The translations under genes were made by a program, and so were the position numbers. A DNA stretch of 64,000 nt from Streptomyces scopuliridis RB72 (GTDB lineage: Bacteria; Actinomycetota; Actinomycetes; Streptomycetales; Streptomycetaceae): positions 360,468 to 424,467 of the forward strand of contig NZ_JOEI01000007.1 in NCBI RefSeq assembly GCF_000718095.1, read 5' to 3'. The notes under the pieces were generated by a model that saw only the letters and a list, made by a program, of their open reading frames with translations, ran no database searches and was not told the DNA's origin. This document shows, piece after piece, positions 43,867-51,869 of the stretch (the stretch's first letter is position 1; every line of letters starts with the position of its first letter).

Positions 43867-44967
43867 TCAGTCCTTCCGGCGCATGCGCTTGAAGGCGAAG
43901 ACCAGCGCGGCCCCGCCGATGACGATGATCGCGCCGAGGGTGGCGTTCCCCTGGTTCCCGCCGCCGCCCGCGTCGTCGGCCATCCCCCCGTCCGCACCCG
44001 CGCCTGACGAGGAATTCCCGCCCCCGGAGGACGAGTTGCCGCCGGAAGACGAGTTGCCGCCGGAGGACGAGTTGCCGGTGCCCTTGTCCAGGTCCACCCG
44101 CACCACCCCGCTCTCCTTGCCCTCGGTGCCGAACATCAGCGCCTTGCCGTCCGCCGTGTAGGTCACCGACTCGGCCTGCCGCTGGAACGGCGCGCTGATC
44201 CGGCGGTCCTTGCCCAGCCGGCCGTTCTGCCACGCGTAGGCACGCGCGCTGAAGTACGAACGCAGCACCAACTCCTCGCCGTCCGGCGAGAACGCCCCGT
44301 CCGTCACCCAGGGCACGTCATCGATCCGCCGGAAGGTGTTCGTCCCGGACGAGGTTAGCTCGGCCGGGCCCTCGTACAGCCCGCCGCCGTCCTCGTTCTT
44401 CGAGGCGATATAGACCCGTCCGGTCTTGGGGTCGACCATCATCGACTCGGCGTCACGCGGCCCGTCGGCGTACTTCACGGTGAACTGCGTGGCGCGCACC
44501 GTCGCGTCCTTGAGCTCCTTGGGCTCGGGGAAGCGGTAGATCCACACGTGATCCCAGGTGCCGTTCAGGTTGTCGCCGATATCGCCGACATACACATTCC
44601 CATCGGGACCTATGGAGATGGCCTCTACATCCCGGGGCTTGCCGATGCCTTCGAGGGTGAGCGTCGCGACCGTCTCACCGGTCCTGGAGTCCACGGCGTA
44701 GATCTGGGGCCCATAGCCGCTGTCGTTATGTGTCCAGTAGACGCCGGGGTGGGCCCGGCTGGCGGCGAGACCGCTGGACTCGGTGATCCTCGGGTCCTTG
44801 ATCGTGAAGCTCTGGTCGGGCGCCCCGTCGGCCGCGGCGGCGGGGGTGACGGCGGGCGCGAACACCACCGCCGAGGCCGTCGTCAGCAGTACGGCGGCGA
44901 TGGCACCGGCGGTGGCGGCGACGGCACCGGAAACGCGCGGGCCGGGATGGCGTGGAAGCGAACGCAT
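43867..44967 (-). CDS. Secreted, membrane-anchored propeller-like protein
   Basis: The 366-residue protein has a signal peptide (RHPGPRVSGAV, a hydrophobic run, then AAAADGAP), a beta-propeller-type body with WD/YVTN-like blades (GIGKPRDVEAISIGPDGNVYVGDIGDN), a Gly/Ser/Asn linker with NSSSGG repeats (about residues 295-325), and a C-terminal helix with the basic tail KRMRRKD. It should sit outside the cell, tethered to the membrane. The linker is encoded by three 18-bp tandem repeats at 44021-44074. Function is unknown. Confidence 0.85.
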   Translation of the reverse strand: MRSLPRHPGPRVSGAVAATAGAIAAVLLTTASAVVFAPAVTPAAAADGAPDQSFTIKDPRITESSGLAASRAHPGVYWTHNDSGYGPQIYAVDSRTGETVATLTLEGIGKPRDVEAISIGPDGNVYVGDIGDNLNGTWDHVWIYRFPEPKELKDATVRATQFTVKYADGPRDAESMMVDPKTGRVYIASKNEDGGGLYEGPAELTSSGTNTFRRIDDVPWVTDGAFSPDGEELVLRSYFSARAYAWQNGRLGKDRRISAPFQRQAESVTYTADGKALMFGTEGKESGVVRVDLDKGTGNSSSGGNSSSGGNSSSGGGNSSSGAGADGGMADDAGGGGNQGNATLGAIIVIGGAALVFAFKRMRRKD

Positions 44968-45039
44968 TCACCAAGACTGCCATCCCCGCCGGCTCCGGCC
45001 GGTCCGGATGGCTCGTTCGGATGGCCGGCCCGGTGCCGG

Positions 45040-45099
45040 CCGGGATGCTGGCCGGGATGTCGGCCGGGATACCGGTCGGGATGCCGGTCGGGATGCCGG
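45040..45099. repeat. Five 12-bp tandem repeats upstream of the propeller gene
   Basis: The unit (C/T)CGGGATGCCGG, with variants GCTGG, GTCGG and ACCGG, occurs five times; the last two copies are identical. It lies about 70 bases upstream of the start of the propeller gene and ends just past the 3' end of the truncated AhpD-like gene. Confidence 0.9.
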
Positions 45100-45107
45100 T
45101 CCGGGGT

Positions 45108-45449
45108 TCAGGCGACTGCGGGCCGCACCCCGAGCTGCGGGTCGATCGGCGCCCGGGTGAGCCGGTTGGCCAGGGTCGACACGCCCCCGGCGGTCGCGAG
45201 GACGGCGAGGGTGAACTGCCGTACAGCTTCGAGACGTTCGTCCGGCAACGGCTGCCCCGGACGCTGCTCCCGCAGCGCGTCGATCAGCTCGTCGGCGGCG
45301 CCGAGGGCCCTGAGTTTCCCGGTGTGCATGACGACGCAGAGATGGCATGCGTTGCGTACGGCGACGGTCATGACGATCACCTCACGCGCGAGCGGATCGA
45401 GCGTCGTGGACTCGAAGAGACCCGTGAGCTTCTGGAAGCCGTCGAGCAA
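45108..45449 (-). pseudogene. 5'-truncated carboxymuconolactone decarboxylase/AhpD-like gene
   Basis: The remaining 113 residues hold the AhpD-type core LDPLAREVIVMTVAVRNACHLCVVMHTG with the redox pair CHLC and its His. Relatives usually carry 35-40 further N-terminal residues before the LLDGF segment. Here the frame upstream of LLDGF runs into low-complexity Pro/Thr codons with no ATG or GTG, and only a TTG at 45449 could start it. The break coincides with the edge of the repeat patch, so the gene probably lost its 5' end. Weak expression from the TTG cannot be excluded. Confidence 0.6.
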
Positions 45450-45484
45450 CTGCGGCGGGGAGGTGGGGGTGGTGCGTTGCCGGC

Positions 45485-45785
45485 CTCGGGTTGGTGGGTG
45501 AGGCGCGGGAGTGGAGTGGGGCGGCCCGGCACCGGCTCAGCGGGCAGGTGGGGGTGGGTAGTTGGGATTCAGGCCCCGCTGGTGACTGTTCGTTGTCGGG
45601 TGCGGGTGAGGACCGAGGGGTATTCGGGGTGGCCCGGAAGGTTTGGTGTCGGGTGGGGGCCGCCCCTGATCTTTGAGTTTCGCGGTTCCGGGTCGGGTGT
45701 CAAGGGCGCTCCTTCGTCGCGTCGGCTGCGCCGATTCCGCTTCGCTCCACCCTTGACACCCAACCCTCCACCGCAAGTGCAGCTT
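45485..45785 (+). repeat. Intergenic repeat, copy A (fullest copy)
   Basis: About 300 non-coding bases whose left third recurs inverted in copy B and whose right two thirds recur inverted in copy C. Inside, GGGTGTCAAGGG (45695-45706) and CCCTTGACACCC (45750-45761) are perfect 12-base arms around 43 bases that themselves hold TCGGC-TGC-GCCGA. Such nested dyads suggest a non-autonomous mobile or RNA-forming element. Confidence 0.7.
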
Positions 45786-45960
45786 GCTGGTGAGGGCGTG
45801 TGGGTGGTGGGGTGGGTGTGACTGATGAGGCGCCGAGTGGGCCGCTGAGAGGCCGTGATGTGCCCCGCTGCCCGGTTACCTGACACCAGGACGCATCACC
45901 GGCCGGAGGAGCCCCGGAACACCTCGCCAAACTGGGACATACGGGTCAGATTGCAGGGGT

Positions 45961-46085
45961 GGTCGGCAACGGACCGCCACCAGCGGGGCATGCGCCCCAA
46001 CTACCCACCCACACATGCCCGCTAAGCCGGTGCCGGGCCACCCCACACCACTACCGCGCCCCACCCACCGGCCAGCAGGCCGGGA
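45961..46085 (-). repeat. Intergenic repeat, copy B (partial, inverted)
   Basis: By eye about four fifths identical to the reverse complement of 45485-45595, sharing blocks such as CCAACTACCCACCC, AGCCGGTGCCGGGCC and CACCAGCGGGGC. It lacks the dyad of copies A and C. Confidence 0.6.
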
Positions 46086-46146
46086 ACGGACCGGCCCCAC
46101 CAACTCAGCCCCCCCGGGGACCCCTCCCCCCGGGCCGCCCCTCCAC

Positions 46147-46360
46147 AAAGCCGCACTTGCGGTGGAGGGACGGGAGTCAAGGGTGGAGCGAAGCGGAATC
46201 GGCGCAGCCGACGCGACGAAGGAGCGCCCTTGACGCCCGACCCGGAACCGCGAAACTCAAAGCTCAGGGGCGGCCCCCACCCGTCATCGGACGCACCGGG
46301 CCACCCCGACTACCCCTCGGTCCTCACCCGCACCCGACAACGAACCGCCACCAGCGGGGC
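46147..46360 (-). repeat. Intergenic repeat, copy C (partial, inverted)
   Basis: Closely matches the reverse complement of 45572-45785 over about 214 bases, including the dyad GGGAGTCAAGGG (46172-46183) with CCCTTGACGCCC (46227-46238) and the inner TCGGC/GCCGA hairpin. The orientation opposite to copy A makes a long inverted repeat across the patch. The rest of the gap up to 46516 contains two CGGGGTCCAGC repeats near 46396 and 46418. Confidence 0.7.
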
Positions 46361-46471
46361 AGCCCACCCGTACCCACCACCCCGCCCCCATCCGGGGTCC
46401 AGCAACACCCCCGCCCGGGGTCCAGCCCTCCTGACCTGGGGTGCGTTCCGTCGGAGACTTCTGGTTGTCAC

Positions 46472-46487
46472 GCCGCTGACCAGCGGC
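46472..46487 (+). promoter_or_regulatory. Short palindrome before the carotenoid oxygenase gene
   Basis: GCCGCTG-AC-CAGCGGC, a perfect 7-base dyad with a two-base centre, lies 29 bases before the start codon. It may be an operator or an early-transcript hairpin. Confidence 0.45.
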
Positions 46488-46516
46488 CACAGCCAGACTG
46501 ACGACGGGGATCGACC

Positions 46517-48091
46517 ATGACCGACCGGACTCGGCGGAACATCGTGCGCGGCGCGGCAGTAGCAGCCGCCGGAGGGTTCTTCGGCGTGCACAGCGGGCCG
46601 CCCTCCGGCGCGCAGGCAGCCGCCGCTACCGCCGCAACCGCCAAGCCCACTCCCGAACCCACCCTCAAACCCACACTCACACCCACACCCACCCGCACCC
46701 GCACCCGCCCCTTCCTCGAAGGCCCCTTCGCGCCCGTAACAGACGAGCTCACCGCCTTCGATCTCCCCGTCACCGGCCGCGTACCCCGCGCGCTCAACGG
46801 CCGCTACCTGCGCAACGGTCCCAACGCCCTCGGTCTTGAGGACCCCATGGCACACCACTGGATGCTCGGCGACGGGATGGTCCACGGCGTACGCCTCCGG
46901 AACGGCCGCGCCGAGTGGTACCGCAACCGCTGGATACGGTCGGCCGCCGTGGCCCGCAAGCTGGGTGAGCCGTACGACGGTCCCGTGCCGGAGGACGACT
47001 TCGCGACCAACACCCATGTGATCCCGTACAAGGGCCGCGTTCTGGCGCTGCAGGAGAGCGGGCCGCTGCCGTACGAACTCGACGACGAGCTGAACACCGT
47101 CGGCACGCACGACTTCGGCGGAACTCTGCGCGGCGCGTTCACCGCGCACACCAAGTTCGACGCGCGAGCCGACGAGCTGCACGCGATCACGTACTACCCG
47201 ACGTGGGACCACGTCCGGCATCTCGTCGTGGACCGCACCGGCCGGGTCGTACGGACCACGCGGATCCCGGTCGCCGACAGCCCGATGATGCACGACTTCG
47301 CCCTGACCGAGCGGTACGTGGTCGTCTTCGACATGCCGGTGACCTTCGACCCCGTCGCGGCCGGGGCGGGCGCCCCCGTCCCGTACGTCTGGAACGACCG
47401 GCACCCGGCGCGCGTCGGGGTGATGCCACGGGCCGGTGGCCGGATCCGCTGGTTCGAGGTGCCGTCGGCCTTTTACTCGCACACCCTGAACGCCTACGAC
47501 GAGGGCTCGTCCGTGGTCGTTGATCTGACCACCATGCCTGCGCCCTTCTTCACGGCCGGCCGGGGTTCCGGCGGTCCCACCGCGCTCGGGACCCCGTCCC
47601 TCGACCGCTGGACGATCGACCTGGTGCACGGCCGTGTGCGTACGCGGCGCCTCGACGACCGTCCGCAGGAGTTCCCGCGGGTCAACGAGGGGCTGGTGTC
47701 CCGGCGGCATCGCTACGCGTACTCCGCCACGGCGGCGGCGATGTGGCAGGCGTATCTGACGGTCGACGGCGTCCCGCCGGACCGCGCCTTCAGCAATGCC
47801 CTGATCAAGCACGACCTGTTCCGCGGCACCACCGAGGTACACCGTTTCCCCCGGAACGCGGCGGCGGGCGAGGCCGTGTTCGTACCGTCGCGGGCAGAGA
47901 TCGGCGCCACCCAGGACACCCGCGCCGAGGACGACGGTTACGCGCTCGCCTACGTGCACAATCCCGAGCGCGGCGCTGCCGACCTGGTCATCCTCGCCGC
48001 GCAGGACTTCACCGGCGAGCCGGTCGCCCGGATCCATCTGCCGGGGCGGGTCCCCCTCGGTTTCCACGGCAGTTGGGTCCCCGACGCGTGA
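46517..48091 (+). CDS. Tat-exported carotenoid cleavage oxygenase family protein
   Basis: These non-haem iron enzymes cleave carotenoid or stilbene double bonds with O2. The 524-residue protein keeps the four iron-binding His contexts: FTAHTKFD, PMMHDFAL, FYSHTLNAYDEG and LGFHGSWVPD. It also has the family opening PRALNGRYLRNGPN. The N-terminus, TDRTRRNIVRGAAVAAAGG, looks like a twin-arginine signal, and a Pro/Thr linker of about 25 residues follows. Export of this enzyme class is less usual than cytoplasmic location, so its substrate may lie outside the cell. The gene follows the repeat patch. Confidence 0.9.
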   Translation: MTDRTRRNIVRGAAVAAAGGFFGVHSGPPSGAQAAAATAATAKPTPEPTLKPTLTPTPTRTRTRPFLEGPFAPVTDELTAFDLPVTGRVPRALNGRYLRNGPNALGLEDPMAHHWMLGDGMVHGVRLRNGRAEWYRNRWIRSAAVARKLGEPYDGPVPEDDFATNTHVIPYKGRVLALQESGPLPYELDDELNTVGTHDFGGTLRGAFTAHTKFDARADELHAITYYPTWDHVRHLVVDRTGRVVRTTRIPVADSPMMHDFALTERYVVVFDMPVTFDPVAAGAGAPVPYVWNDRHPARVGVMPRAGGRIRWFEVPSAFYSHTLNAYDEGSSVVVDLTTMPAPFFTAGRGSGGPTALGTPSLDRWTIDLVHGRVRTRRLDDRPQEFPRVNEGLVSRRHRYAYSATAAAMWQAYLTVDGVPPDRAFSNALIKHDLFRGTTEVHRFPRNAAAGEAVFVPSRAEIGATQDTRAEDDGYALAYVHNPERGAADLVILAAQDFTGEPVARIHLPGRVPLGFHGSWVPDA

Positions 48092-48144
48092 CCGCGTAAC
48101 CACGTGACCGCGTAACCACGTGACCCTGTGACCGCTTCTCCGGG

Positions 48145-48663
48145 TCACACCGCCGCGGGGCCCGGCCCCAACGCCGCCCGGTCCGCGATCCGTTGCCGCA
48201 TCGGGCGGCGGTCCAGCGCCTCCAGCGCCTCGCCGATCAGCCGGCTCAGCGGATACGGCAGCTCCGCCTCGAACTCCGCCGCCGCGGCCGAGGTCGCCTC
48301 CCATTCGGCGTTCAGCGCCGGAAGCAGCTGCTCCGCCTCAGGAGTCAGCCGGACCATGCGCCGCCGGGCGTCGTCCCCCGGAGCCAGGACGACCAGGCCG
48401 TCCTTGGCCATCTGCGCGACGGTCTGACTCGCCGCGGAGTGCGTCACTCCGGTCGCCTGCGCCAGTTCGCGGATGGAGCACGGCCCCGGAGCGGCGGCCA
48501 GGGCGCGGGCGACGGGGGTGTAGCGGGGGCGGAAGCCGTCCATGCCGAGATCCGTATAGACGGCCTCGACACCGGCTTCGAGGCGGTCGAGGAGATGTCG
48601 CAGCCGGGTCCCGAGCAGCTCGGGACCCGGTGAGCGGTGCGGACCGGGACTGTCTGAAGTCAT
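48145..48663 (-). CDS. MarR-family regulator
   Basis: The 172-residue winged-helix protein has a MarR core (CSIRELAQATGVTHSAASQTVAQM and GDDARRRMVRLT). It starts at the ATG next to a run of A residues. It is divergent from the proline iminopeptidase gene, so it probably regulates that gene or itself through the palindrome between them. Confidence 0.88.
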   Translation of the reverse strand: MTSDSPGPHRSPGPELLGTRLRHLLDRLEAGVEAVYTDLGMDGFRPRYTPVARALAAAPGPCSIRELAQATGVTHSAASQTVAQMAKDGLVVLAPGDDARRRMVRLTPEAEQLLPALNAEWEATSAAAAEFEAELPYPLSRLIGEALEALDRRPMRQRIADRAALGPGPAAV

Positions 48664-48675
48664 AAAAGAAAATGT

Positions 48676-48687
48676 AACAGTGCTGTT
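48676..48687. promoter_or_regulatory. Palindrome between MarR and iminopeptidase genes
   Basis: AACAG-TG-CTGTT lies 13 bases upstream of the MarR start and 76 bases before the iminopeptidase start, in an A+T-rich stretch typical of MarR operators. Confidence 0.5.
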
Positions 48688-48762
48688 GTATCTGTAGGGT
48701 CGGCGCCGGCACCACCGAACCGAACGAATCGCCCCGCGCGCCACACCCAGGGAGCCCGACCC

Positions 48763-49800
48763 ATGCCCCGAGCCGAGAACCCGCCCCAGAACCCGCCCGA
48801 GAACCAGCCCCAGAACGCGTCCCAGCCCCCGTCACCGGACCCGCTCTACCCGCCCATCGAGCCCCACGACCAAGGCATGCTCGACGTCGGCGACGGCAAC
48901 CTCGTCCACTGGGAGGTCTGCGGCAACCCCCACGGCAAGCCCGCGCTCGTCGTCCACGGCGGCCCCGGATCGGGCACCGGCCCGCGTTCCCGGCGGTTCT
49001 TCGACCCCGAGCGCTACCGCACCGTCCTGTTCGACCAACGCAACTGCGGACGCAGCACCCCGCACGCGAGCGACCCGGCCGCCGACATGCGCCACAACAC
49101 CACCGACCATCTCATCGCCGACATGGAGCGGTTGCGGGTCCACCTGGGGATCGACCGCTGGCTGCTGTACGGCGGCTCCTGGGGCTCGACGCTGATCCTG
49201 GCGTACGCCGAGCGGCACCCCGAGCGCGTCTCCGAGATCGTCATCGCCGGGGTCACCACGACCCGGCGGTCGGAGATCGACTGGCTGTACGGGGGCGCCG
49301 GACAGATCTTCCCCGAGGAGTGGGACCGCTTCCGCGCGGGCGTCCCCGAGGCCGAGCGCGGCGAGCGCACCGCCGATCTCGTCGCCGCCTACGCCCGGCT
49401 GACGGAGCATCCCGACGCGGCCGTACGGGAGCGGGCCACGACCGACTGGTGCGCCTGGGAGGACGCCGTACTCTCCATGGAGCCGCACGGCTCGGCGCAC
49501 CCGTTCGGCGAGCGGGCACCCGCCGCCCGGCGCGCCGTCGTCCGGATCTGCGCGCACTACTTCTCGCACGGCGCCTGGCTCGACGAGGGCGCGCTGCTGC
49601 GCGACGCGGGGCGGCTGGCGGGGATCCCCGGCGTACTGGTGCACGGCCGCTTCGATCTGGGCGCGCCCCTCGGCACGGCGTGGGAGCTGGCCCGCGCCTG
49701 GCCGGACGCCCGGCTGATCGTCATCGAAGACGCGGGACACAAGGGCAGCGCGACGGAGCGCCGCGAAGTACGGTCGGCGCTCGACGCGTTCGCGAGCTGA
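48763..49800 (+). CDS. pip: Proline iminopeptidase
   Basis: This hydrolase releases N-terminal proline from peptides. The 345-residue protein has the alpha/beta fold and the family signatures VVHGGPGSGTGP, DQRNCGRSTPH and GGSWGS (nucleophile S139), an acid in VHGRFDLGAP and the catalytic His in DAGHKGS. The first 25 residues are an unusual NPPQNPP/NQPQNA tail. It is likely cytoplasmic. AGGGAGCCCGACCC precedes the ATG. Confidence 0.92.
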   Translation: MPRAENPPQNPPENQPQNASQPPSPDPLYPPIEPHDQGMLDVGDGNLVHWEVCGNPHGKPALVVHGGPGSGTGPRSRRFFDPERYRTVLFDQRNCGRSTPHASDPAADMRHNTTDHLIADMERLRVHLGIDRWLLYGGSWGSTLILAYAERHPERVSEIVIAGVTTTRRSEIDWLYGGAGQIFPEEWDRFRAGVPEAERGERTADLVAAYARLTEHPDAAVRERATTDWCAWEDAVLSMEPHGSAHPFGERAPAARRAVVRICAHYFSHGAWLDEGALLRDAGRLAGIPGVLVHGRFDLGAPLGTAWELARAWPDARLIVIEDAGHKGSATERREVRSALDAFAS

Positions 49801-49871
49801 GCCGGCCGAGACGGCCACAAGGCCCAGCAGGGGTTGCTTCGAGTGCGCTCGAACGCGTTGGCTGTGGAGTC

Positions 49872-50861
49872 ATGAAGTACACGCAGCTCGGACGCACCGG
49901 ACTCAAGGTAAGCCGACTCGTCCTCGGGACGATGAACTTCGGCCCGCTCACCAATGAGGCCGACAGTCACACGATCATGGACGCCGCGCTCGACGCGGGC
50001 ATCAATTTCTTCGATACCGCCAATGTCTACGGCTGGGGCGAGAACAAGGGCCGCACCGAGGAGATCCTCGGCACCTGGTTCGCCAAGGGCGGCGACCGCC
50101 GCGACAAGGTCGTCCTCGCCACCAAGGTCTACGGGAACATGGGCGGCGACGGCGCAGCGTGGCCCAACCACGACAAGCTCTCCGCCCTCAATATCCGCCG
50201 CGCGGTCGACGCCAGCCTCAAGCGGCTGCAGACCGACCACATCGATCTCTACCAGTTCCACCACATCGACCGCGACACCCCGGTCGAGGAGATCTGGCAG
50301 GCCATCGACACCCTGATCCAGCAGGGCAAGATCATTTACGCGGGGTCGTCCAACTTCCCCGGCTGGAAGATCGCCCAGACCAACGAGACGGCCCACAGGC
50401 TCGGTTCGTACGGTCTGGTCAGTGAGCAGTGCCTGTACAACCTGGCCGAGCGCCGCGCCGAGATGGAGGTCATCCCGGCCGCGCAGGAGTACGGCCTCGG
50501 GGTCATTCCCTGGTCGCCGCTGAGCGGCGGTCTGCTGGGCGGCGTGATCAAGAAGGAGGTGCAGGGTGGGCGGCGCGCTTCCGGCCGTGCCGCCGACGCG
50601 CTCGCCGGCGCCACCACCCGAGCGCAGGTCCAGTCGTACGAGGACCTGCTCGACAAGCACGGCATCGAGCCCGGCGAGGCGGCGCTCGCCTGGCTGCTCA
50701 CCCGGCCCGGGGTGACGGGCCCGATCGTCGGCCCGCGGACGCTGGAGCAGCTGGAGTCGGCCCTGCGGGCGGTCGAGCTGGAGCTGCCGGAGGAGGTCCT
50801 GTCCTCGCTGGACGAGATCTTCCCGGGGCCGGGCCCGGCGCCGGAGGCCTTCGCCTGGTAG
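49872..50861 (+). CDS. Aldo/keto reductase
   Basis: This 329-residue NADPH-dependent oxidoreductase has the AKR barrel with the tetrad residues in FFDTANVYGWG (Asp, Tyr), VVLATKVYG (Lys) and LYQFHHID (His). The C-terminal cofactor loop includes IVGPRTLEQLESAL. It is of the YajO/KCAB-like group. The ATG at 49872 follows TGGAG closely. It lies 71 bases after the iminopeptidase gene and may be cotranscribed. Confidence 0.93.
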   Translation: MKYTQLGRTGLKVSRLVLGTMNFGPLTNEADSHTIMDAALDAGINFFDTANVYGWGENKGRTEEILGTWFAKGGDRRDKVVLATKVYGNMGGDGAAWPNHDKLSALNIRRAVDASLKRLQTDHIDLYQFHHIDRDTPVEEIWQAIDTLIQQGKIIYAGSSNFPGWKIAQTNETAHRLGSYGLVSEQCLYNLAERRAEMEVIPAAQEYGLGVIPWSPLSGGLLGGVIKKEVQGGRRASGRAADALAGATTRAQVQSYEDLLDKHGIEPGEAALAWLLTRPGVTGPIVGPRTLEQLESALRAVELELPEEVLSSLDEIFPGPGPAPEAFAW

Positions 50862-50916
50862 TAGTCACTGAGGACAGCTGAGGACAGCTGAGGGCGGCCG
50901 GGGCCGGTGACTGGGT

Positions 50917-50964
50917 CCTGTCCGGCTGGACAGGCCCTAGGTCCTGTCCAGCCGATCGGACAGG
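50917..50964. terminator. Pair of CCTGTCC/GGACAGG hairpins
   Basis: Two hairpins stand in tandem: CCTGTCC-GGCT-GGACAGG (50917-50934) and CCTGTCC-AGCCGATC-GGACAGG (50943-50964). The second is directly followed by CCTAG, the stop of the small minus-strand gene. The motif GGCCTGTCC/GGTCCTGTCC recurs at gene ends elsewhere in the window. Confidence 0.75.
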
Positions 50965-50966
50965 CC

Positions 50967-51053
50967 CTAGCCGACCGCGGCCGCCACAGCGATGATCGCG
51001 AACATCAGCACAAGCACGCCCGCCATGATGCGGTTCCGGGTTTTGGGGTCCAC
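50967..51053 (-). CDS. 28-residue membrane peptide
   Basis: A frame from GTG 51053 to TAG encodes a basic head (VDPKTRNRIM) followed by a single hydrophobic helix (AGVLVLMFAIIAVAAAVG). The composition is typical of tiny Streptomyces membrane proteins. There is no strong ribosome site, so confidence rests on the charge and hydrophobicity pattern and my recollection of similar peptides. Confidence 0.55.
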   Translation of the reverse strand: MDPKTRNRIMAGVLVLMFAIIAVAAAVG

Positions 51054-51096
51054 ACGTCGAGGTTAACGGCCGGGGGTAACCGCACCGACGCCCGGG

Positions 51097-51762
51097 TTAC
51101 CCGGACGCCCCCCGGCCGAGCGGCCGGCGCGCGACCGCCTCGTACCGCGGCTGCTCCCCCGGCACCCCGCTCACCGGCAGCCGGCTGCGTACGAGCACGA
51201 GCTCGGCCACCTCCCACGGCGTGCCCTCGAACCCGCCGAGGGCCTCCGCGTACGGCCGCACGTCCACGTCCCCCCGGCGGGCCGGATCCGCACTGACGGT
51301 CACAGCACCGCCAGTCACAGCACCGCCAGTCACATCCGTACGGCCGCCACGGCCGCCACGGCCGCGCGCCAGCGTCAGATGCGCCTGGTAGTGGCGGTGC
51401 TCCTCCATGGGCACCCCTGCCCGCCGCGCCGCCGCGTCGGCGCGCTCGGCGAGGCGGCGCAGCTCGCCGATCCCCCCGGCGGCCCCGGCCCACAGAAACC
51501 GTCCGCCGAAGTGCCCGCCCCCGTGGATACGGAGCGGAAACGGTTCCGTACGCCGCGCGGCCCGCTCCAGCCGCTCGGTCAGCTCCGGCAGCAGCCCGTC
51601 CTCCACCTCCCCCATGAAGGCCAGCGTGAAGTGCCAGCCGTCGCGGCCGGTCCACCGCAGCCCGTCGGCGCCGGGCAGCCTCCGGAGCCGGTCCACGGCA
51701 CGGGCCAGTTCCTCGACGGCTTCGGGGGGCGGCAGTACGGCGGCGAACAGTCTCATGCTCAT
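51097..51762 (-). CDS. thpR: RNA 2',3'-cyclic phosphodiesterase (2H family)
   Basis: ThpR opens 2',3'-cyclic phosphate ends in RNA. The 221-residue protein has both 2H motifs, HFTL (H44, T46) and HLTL (H128, T130), in a bilobed fold, and the family start MRLFAAVLPP. A tandem VTGGAVTGGAVTV repeat (two 15-bp units GTCACAGCACCGCCA at about 51298-51327) lengthens a loop after the second motif. It is followed by the 28-residue peptide gene on the same strand. Confidence 0.92.
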   Translation of the reverse strand: MSMRLFAAVLPPPEAVEELARAVDRLRRLPGADGLRWTGRDGWHFTLAFMGEVEDGLLPELTERLERAARRTEPFPLRIHGGGHFGGRFLWAGAAGGIGELRRLAERADAAARRAGVPMEEHRHYQAHLTLARGRGGRGGRTDVTGGAVTGGAVTVSADPARRGDVDVRPYAEALGGFEGTPWEVAELVLVRSRLPVSGVPGEQPRYEAVARRPLGRGASG

Positions 51763-51869
51763 GAAGCCGAGTCTTCCAGCCGTGCGAAACCGTACGTAAC
51801 CCGGTCACCGTGCGTATCGTTGTACTGCGCGGCTGCCGCATCCCCGCGGCAGCGGGGAGGAGCGCCACG

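Noticed and set aside
45485..46360. Insertion sequence with transposase
   Set aside because: Inverted repeats are present but there is no frame resembling a transposase between or beside them.
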